64,000 nucleotides of DNA from Polyodon spathula. Taxonomy: Eukaryota > Chordata > Actinopteri > Acipenseriformes > Polyodontidae. Under the pieces are notes generated by a model. It was not told where the DNA came from, ran no database searches, and was given only the letters and a program-made list of their open reading frames with translations. Position numbers and translations under genes: made by a program. The stretch is from positions 72,941,618-73,005,617 of the forward strand of contig NC_054537.1 of NCBI RefSeq assembly GCF_017654505.1, read 5' to 3'. This document shows positions 58,485 through 64,000 of the stretch, piece after piece (the first letter of the stretch is position 1; each line of letters starts with the position of its first letter).

Positions 58485-58756
58485 AAATTGAAGAAACAAG
58501 GACCAGGGGTCACAAATGGAGTTTAGAAAAAGGGGCATTCAGAACAGAAAATAGGAGACACTTTTTTACACAGAGAATTGTGAGGGTCTGGAATCAACTC
58601 CCCAGTAATGTTGTTGAAGCTGACACCCTGGGATCCTTCAAGAAGCTGCTTGATGAGATTTTGGGATCAATAAGCTACTAACAACCAAACGAGCAAGATG
58701 GGCCGAATGGCCTCCTCTCGTTTGTAAACTTTCTTATGTTCTTATGTTCTAAATTG
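58485..58756 (+). mobile_element. CR1/L2 3' end with 6-bp target duplication
   Basis: The insertion 58491-58750 is the 3' end of a CR1/L2-type LINE. It contains the family's terminal coding words (acacttttttacacagagaa, gagggtctggaatcaact), the gatgggccgaatggcctcct block and the ttcttatgttcttatgttct tail. It is flanked by aaattg at 58485-58490 and 58751-58756 (7 bp if the preceding t is counted). The last 135 bp equal the copy nested at 53070-53205. Confidence 0.9.
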
Positions 58757-58898
58757 TTTTATTGTCACAATGCAATAACTGTGTCTGGTATAACCAATCC
58801 AAGAAGATAGTCAGTGCATTAAACCCATTTAAAAATATTTCAATTTACTACAGCATTCTACAGTAAATAATACAAGTTATATTAGGAATATGCTGTAA
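58757..58898. other. Non-coding spacer
   Basis: Short AT-rich spacer between the LINE end and the trinucleotide run. Confidence 0.4.
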
Positions 58899-58967
<69 letters not shown>

Positions 58968-58968
58968 T
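58899..58968. repeat. (TTA)n microsatellite
   Basis: Pure trinucleotide TTA/ATT run of about 70 bp. Confidence 0.97.
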
Positions 58969-59841
58969 AAATGCTTTGAAAGACCTCCTTGAAAGTAAAT
59001 ATTTCAGAACACTACATGGCTATCCACCACATTAAAATATTCTTTCATAATTGCAGTTTGTATTTTATTGATTAACAGTTATTCTCAAGGTACAGCAGTT
59101 ACACATTTCCCTATATTCTTTTGTTTTTAAAGACGACCGGTACAGAGAATAATAATAATGCAATAATGATTACTATTATAATTAATAATTTCAAAATAAA
59201 GTTTGTGAACACAGTACACAGTTTATATTATTATTACCATGCTTTTTCGGAATATAACAGCCTTTTACAAATTTCAGAAGCATTGCGACTCACTAACCAC
59301 AGGATACACGGTAAATAAGAGGTGCATGGTATTCTTGAGAGTGTATATTATTTATTGATGTTTGAGAAAAACGCAACTAAAACCAAAGATTTAATTTCGT
59401 GATTGTCTGACTTTATAATAAGTGTGCAGCTTATGCTTAATTGAGACATTAATGATATAGTATATATTAAGCTTAAAGAATGATTGATTCTATTAAGTAT
59501 TATTCTTTGTTATACCTCTCTGCTTTTAGCAAACCAGAGGAGCTCATTTTACAAGAAGAGTTTTACATGGGGTGTACGCTACAAAAGAGGTATAAATGAA
59601 ACTGCTCAGTTGTGCAGGGGTGCATGCTATACACAGAGTGCATGTTATATTATAAATCTTATGGTAAAATATATACAAATAAAAAGATTCTTCTTGTGGT
59701 GATAGAAATATATATTTTCTGTTATTTAATAAGTGAAGGGTCAAAGTGACCAAAATAGCTAAGGAACAAGGCTTTTTAATCCACAGCATGTTAGAAAGAT
59801 ATGTTCATAGATATTGTGTATTCCTGTTGGACATCCTATTG
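58969..59841. other. Non-coding, no recognisable feature
   Basis: AT-rich desert. Near 59575-59660 gtgcaggggtgcatgctata and gagtgcatgttatatta suggest a small imperfect duplication. Confidence 0.4.
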
Positions 59842-60110
59842 CAGGGGTGGCCAAACCTGGCCCTGGACAGCCACAATCCAACAGGTTTTATAGGTAACCC
59901 TTCATCATCTATTTCTGAAGACTAAGCAGGTGAATTAAATAATTTAGTAATTTTACACCCTGCATCCCTCATGGATCATAGCTGACCACTCCTGATTTAA
60001 TTGAACACATTAACTTGCTAAATTGATCTACAACTTACATTCTTCAGAAACTGACGATGAAGCATTACCTATAAAACAGGCTGGATTGTGGTTCATCACA
60101 TCTTTGGGAT
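59842..60110. mobile_element. hAT-type fold-back MITE, right end damaged
   Basis: Starts caggggtggccaaacctggc, a common hAT terminus. The left part (ccacaatccaacaggtttta near 59870-59890, then taggtaacccttcatcat and ttctgaagac) reappears inverted on the right: near 60045-60090 the reverse complement reads ccacaatccagcctgtttta and taggtaatgcttcatcgt. The arms pair over roughly 60 bp. The right terminus lacks ccacccctg, and no copy of the left flank tcctattg follows, so the right end is truncated. Confidence 0.7.
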
Positions 60111-60769
60111 ACTGTAGTGAAGTGTCTTTTATGCTACATATAATTTACGGCAGTATATACTGTAGTAAAGATTGCAATAAATAATATAGCTCCCATTATA
60201 CTATATACAATTTACATTTGCATAGACATAATTTATATGCGGGAACACTTCTTTAGGAATCCAATGTTCAATATGCAATATGCCTCTGTAATTAATTTCA
60301 GCTGTTTTTAAAATAAATTAAAAATCCTTCCATGTGGATTTGAAAATCTGGAAAGTTTATCAAATGGACGAGACATAATTTGCTTTTTTCCCGTATTTGA
60401 TAGACGCTTTGTGACCTAGAATTCCTGATGACGTGTGCTATGCTGTGCTGCTATTGTCTCTGCCCCTTCTGGATTCCAGAAATAGAGGACTGGGACAGAA
60501 ATACAATGATTCTTGGTTGTAAATCTCCCTCCCGACCTGTGAAGGGTGGATGCCATCCATCTGCTATTTTTGGTGAAGCGGCGTTTTTCACACTCGATCT
60601 TCATTGTTATTTATCTTTGTTTAATGCAACTTTTCCTTTTATTGTGTCTGCGTGTGCTCTCTGGCTAAACAGTCACTGGAGTCTTGTACTGAAATTGATA
60701 AGCAGCACTGTGAACAGAAATTGACCAGGGTGATTATGAAAATAATTGCGAAAGCTTATCACACAAACA
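60111..60769. other. Non-coding; possible old repeat at 60.35-60.65 kb
   Basis: 60350-60650 is GC-richer, open on both strands for 60-98 residues, and directly precedes a SINE/LINE-type tail. It may be the body of that retroposon. No protein domain is recognised. Confidence 0.35.
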
Positions 60770-60812
60770 AAGTCACCCTGGATAAGGGCGTCTGCTAAGA
60801 AATAAATAAATA

Positions 60813-60858
<46 letters not shown>
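60770..60858 (+). mobile_element. SINE/LINE-type tail plus (AAT)n
   Basis: The word cctggataagggcgtctgct followed by aagaaataa and (AATA)n/(AAT)n is the 3' tail shared by many fish retroposons. The microsatellite (60815-60858) is the tail's extension. The body upstream is uncertain. Confidence 0.7.
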
Positions 60859-60859
<1 letters not shown>

Positions 60860-61334
60860 AAAGCAAGTTATGTAATTTAATATCAGCGTTTACTGATTAA
60901 TGCTGCACATCCATTTTTACTAGGCTATAACATAAAGCCTTGTGTTCTTCATATTGTTGCATACATTTTATTGAGTTCTTTTTTTATTTGTGATCTGCTA
61001 TTTTGTCCAATTTTTTTATGCATTCTATTTCATGCATTGTGTTTGCTTGTTTCTTATTTCTGTGATCTATGATGTCTGTATGGTCTCTATAGCTGTTGTA
61101 AAAGCGCTTTGGGATACTACCGGATTCTGCCGAGTGAATGCCCAGGGGCATAAAGTTGTTTTTACGGCAAAAGTGTGGAGGGGCGTTGACTCAGGCAGGG
61201 GCAAAATTATGCATTTTTGCAGAGTGAGTATTATTAGGTAGCTAGATTACATTTATAATTAGACATGCTTCAAATTCAAAGGCAGAGCACAGCACACAGT
61301 CTCTCTAAATAATCAAAAAGTGCAATTAACATAT
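60859..61334. other. Non-coding, no recognisable feature
   Basis: T-rich DNA, then a tail-like word (aaaagcgctttgggatacta near 61100-61120) similar to the ends of fish LINE/SINE elements. No coding sequence. Confidence 0.4.
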
Positions 61335-61450
61335 TGTAGCGAGCACAGGAATCACTGGAGACAAGGCTTTCAGGTACAATGCGGTTTATTAGGCAGCTAA
61401 TAAGAAGTTAGCACCATCCACACCCACCCCAGAGCACTGTTCCACCTCTC
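61335..61450 (-). mobile_element. Possible LTR edge on minus strand
   Basis: Reversed, the segment reads ...CCTAATAAACCGCATTGTAC...CCTGTGCTCGCTACA: a polyadenylation signal (AATAAA) followed about 45 bases later by a CA end, as in the R-U5 part of an LTR. The other LTR end and internal genes were not found, so the right boundary is unknown. Confidence 0.4.
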
Positions 61451-61889
61451 AAGGTGACATTCACACACCACACAAAACAACACAGGAAGGGTTCAACAAT
61501 TACAGAATGTATCACAGTAATAATAAATGCACTTTACCGTAATCAATAACAAAAGACAACAACAATAACCAACAGTTTCCCCCACAAATATGTTCACTCC
61601 CTGCATCCTCTGTAATCAATCAGACTGCAGAGTCTGTAGCATGTGATCCGAAACCTCTGTTATCTAAACCTTCATCGATGCTTCAATGCACTCAACCAAT
61701 ACGTCCAGGCAGTTTTTTCTATTCACGTGAGCTGCGATATTTCCCCTTAGGCATCATTTGCGCATGGTTGTTAAAAATCAGAAATTACTTTCAGCTAAAA
61801 ATTGGTGTCGTTCAATATGGTAGTATATTGTATGCAAAAAGCATACGTGTTAGGCTATTGTCAGATTTTTTTAAGCTTTCATTTTTATT
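61451..61889. other. Non-coding; may belong to the LTR
   Basis: The first 170 bases are C/A-rich and could be U3 of the possible minus-strand LTR. The rest is unassigned AT-rich DNA. Confidence 0.35.
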
Positions 61890-61985
61890 TGTGACCTGCA
61901 GTTGCATGGTCTTTTTTTACGGCTTTTTATTTGTAAAGACTTTTAGGATTCTTATAATGAAAGGCGCTATCTAACACAGAGATTA
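61890..61985 (+). mobile_element. Retroposon tail
   Basis: ttgtaaagacttttaggatt followed by cttataatgaaaggcgctat resembles the TTGTAAAGCGCTTTGGGATT...AAGGCGCTATATAAAT 3' tail common in fish retroposons. The body upstream is not identified. Confidence 0.5.
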
Positions 61986-62237
61986 CTAGCGAATCCTATT
62001 TTATTTATTTATTGTCTTCCACTCACCCTGGATTCTGAAATGCGTGCTTTGATCTGTATTTCTTGTGAAATGTATATGGTGGTCAACACATCTGAATATG
62101 TAAGGAAGACTTTATTTTCAGGAAGTGCTCTGTCACATATTCTTTAATGCAGAAGGTTGCCTGAACTTGAAAAATAAATTGTAATAATTAGAAGCATAAA
62201 CGAAAATGAGCAGTTCATTGAAAATAGTTCTACAAAA
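61986..62237. other. Spacer before CR1/L2-like ORF1
   Basis: AT-rich. The right part may be 5' leader of the LINE that follows. Confidence 0.35.
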
Positions 62238-62960
62238 ATGAATAACACTTGGTTAGTTTTGGATACTGAAGGTGAGTTTGAAAACGGCTGTGATTTTAAC
62301 TTTATAAATGCGCCTGCTCCATGTGACGTTTCAATGCCACAGCATGACAGTCGAACTGTATGTGTAGAGGGATCTGAGAAGGTAAATATGGATGAAAGAA
62401 AGGATTTGAGTGGGAATTGGGTAACTGTTAGAAAAAAGTACGAAGTGGAGGACGACACCGAGCAGTCAAGATAGAGAAGTGATTGATCTAGCTAATAGAT
62501 TCCAAGCACTGAGCAATGACGACCTAATGCTGCATGAAAACAGTAGGTGATTCAATTATACGCTATGTAAGTAAAGGATATTGAATCAAGAGTGTACAGA
62601 TTATTAAATCACAAAAAAGAGTCTATGGTCATTGTACATGCTGGTACAAATGACATAAGGAACAAGACAGCTGAAAAAGTTAGGATGCAGAATTATTCTC
62701 TCAGGTCTACAACTTGTTGGTGGTGGTGGGGATGAAGTATTCAGTGGAATTAGGGTCTTAAATATTTGGCTTGCTGGTTGGTGTGTGCAAGAAGGGCTGG
62801 GATTTATAAACAACTGGGATTATTTTTGGAAAAGAAACATATTATAGGAAAGATGGACTGCACATAATTAGGTCAGGGGCAAGCAGGCTAGCTGATAACA
62901 TCGAACACAACCTAGAAAGGTATTTAAACTTGGAGCTGGGGAGGGGAGGGAATCTAAAGA
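62238..62960 (+). pseudogene. CR1/L2-type LINE ORF1 with SGNH esterase remnant
   Basis: The ATG at 62238 opens a 78-residue frame ending NWVTVRKKYEVEDDTEQSR. Another frame continues VIDLANRFQALSNDD, both typical of CR1/L2-type ORF1. The esterase domain follows: VGDSI (62543-62557, nucleophile Ser), MVIVHAGTNDIRNK (62629-62665), VGGGDEVFSGIRVLNIWL (about 62715-62770), EGLGFINNWDYFW (near 62795-62830) and KDGLHIIR (62849-62872, catalytic His). All three SGNH blocks are present, but at least two frameshifts separate them, so no intact protein can be made. ORF1 proteins of this type bind nucleic acid and help retrotransposition. It ends near NLERYLNLELG. Confidence 0.75.
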
Positions 62961-63106
62961 GGCATGTAAAATTCAGGTGAAAGTATCCTGCCATTCCCTC
63001 TACCCGCTGAGTAAATACAGAAGGTGTGTGCTACAGTAACCTTCGTCAAATTCCTATTACCCTTGCTCAATCACATGCTCTTGATTGGACCAATTGACAC
63101 CTATTT

Positions 63107-64000
63107 TTATTTAATGTCAAGTCTTTGTCTAATAAGACTGTTAATTAGTGATTTTATTCAGATTTACAACATTTTTTTTTCAACATTTTTTTTCCCTGAT
63201 TGATGCTTCTCCACCTAACTATTCTTTTTTTTCCAAAAAGCTCGCTCTACTGGGCGGGGAGATGGAGTTGCTACTGTTTTCCATAGTGAATTTAGAATCA
63301 AACAGGAAATTGTTAAAGGTTATTCATCTTTTGAAGTTTTAACCTTGACATTAAACAGTCCATTTCCTGTTCATATTGTAATTATTTATTGACAACCTAA
63401 GTCAAACCTGCTATTTCTGACTGAATTGGGGATCTGCTATCTATATTGACAGTCAAATATGATAGGATTCTTTTAGTGGGTGAATTTAACCTTCATGTTG
63501 ACCTTGATTCTGATTCTAACTCCTTGGAATTTTTGAGGCTACTGGAGATTATGTCCTACATGTCAAAGGTCCTATGCATAATCATGGCCATACTTTGGAG
63601 CTGGTAATTTCTTGTGGTTTAGCTATTTAGAACATCATAACTCTAGGTCTTACTATTTCTGATCATCTTGCCATTCTTTTTGAGGTGAATCTGCCAGTAT
63701 CTACAAAGACTGTGGACTGTACATTTATTATTTAACTGCTGTTAAGCTTTCTGATGTATTGAGCTCATTACCTCCTCCTCATCAGTAGATGAGCTGGTTA
63801 ATACCTACACACCACCTTGACTGGTATCTTAGATACCTTAACACCAATCAAAACTCGGAGAGTGTTTTCAAAAAAAAAAGCTCACAGTGGTTTAATGATA
63901 CAGTTGAAATATGAGGGTTGTAAAATAGAACAGAGATGGCAGGAAACTAAACAGCACATTCATTACAACGCATAGAAGGGCCACCTGGTTAAATACAGGA
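63107..64000 (+). pseudogene. APE endonuclease of CR1/L2-type LINE ORF2, runs off window
   Basis: Broken N-terminal part of a LINE ORF2. NVKSLSNKTVN near 63113-63145 matches the domain's start. Later blocks are SPPNYSFF (63208-63231), ARSTGRGDGVATVFHSEF in a third frame (63243-63296), then VLTLTLNSPFPVHIVIIY (63330-63385). RILLVGEFNLHVDLDSDSNS (63467-63525) has the catalytic GDFN changed to GEFN. MHNHGHTLELVISCGLAI (63573-63628) and LTISDHLAILFEV (63650-63688, catalytic DH kept) follow, then KKAHSGLM near 63880. The reverse transcriptase would start beyond 64000. Whether it and the preceding ORF1 are one element is likely from order and spacing (about 150 bp) but not proven. Confidence 0.75.

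Noticed and set aside
1..64000. CRISPR arrays, operons, prokaryotic promoters or terminators
   Set aside because: No regularly spaced direct repeats and no coding density; all recognised families are eukaryotic.
1..64000. tRNA, rRNA or miRNA genes
   Set aside because: I recognised no rRNA segments, no complete cloverleaf and no familiar miRNA sequence. The hairpins found are transposon or microsatellite related.

Overview
This window looks like vertebrate nuclear DNA, most likely from a ray-finned fish, and I find no host protein-coding gene in it. It is AT-rich, has long single-copy-looking stretches, many microsatellites and a wide mix of decayed transposons. Tc1/mariner, hAT, DIRS-type, Penelope-like, R2-superclade, CR1/L2 and LTR elements occurring together is typical of fish. 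The CR1/L2 3' ends with a TTATGTTC-type tail and the fish-type 'gataagggcgtctgctaa' tail fit a non-teleost ray-finned fish such as a sturgeon or paddlefish. That last step is inference from remembered repeat families, not a search.

Layout. 0-1.3 kb: broken Tc1 transposase. 1.3-13.4 kb: mostly unique DNA with (AT)n runs, a C-rich tandem duplication, hAT-type termini and one complete non-autonomous hAT element (10.3-11.0 kb). 13.8-16.1 kb: truncated DIRS-type retrotransposon on the minus strand. 16-29.9 kb: gene desert with fold-back sequences, small tandem duplications and several blocks that look like conserved non-coding elements. 30.0-31.9 kb: Penelope-like GIY-YIG element flanked by inverted copies of its own 3' end, microsatellites, and a deleted Tc1 element. 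32-46 kb: desert with microsatellites, an apparent solo LTR (39.05-39.54 kb) and more candidate regulatory blocks. 46.1-46.6 kb: 29-bp minisatellite open in three frames. 50.3-50.7 kb: second complete hAT MITE with a perfect 8-bp target duplication. 52.0-56.0 kb: nearly full-length but broken R2-superclade LINE with a CR1/L2 3' end inserted in its reading frame. 56.4-57.2 kb: candidate conserved block. 58.5 kb: second CR1/L2 3' end, identical to the nested one over about 135 bp. 59.8-62 kb: hAT fold-back, SINE/LINE tails and an LTR edge. 62.2-64.0 kb: CR1/L2-type ORF1 (SGNH esterase) followed by an APE endonuclease that runs off the window.

No genes act together here. All recognised coding sequence belongs to mobile elements and is broken by stops, frameshifts or loss of catalytic residues. 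If the window has a host function, it is probably cis-regulatory: several compositionally balanced blocks carry homeodomain, POU, PBX/MEIS and E-box-like words. Confirming this needs a cross-species alignment that I could not run. I see no convincing previously undescribed system. The most structurally unusual object is the Penelope-like element with inverted termini.
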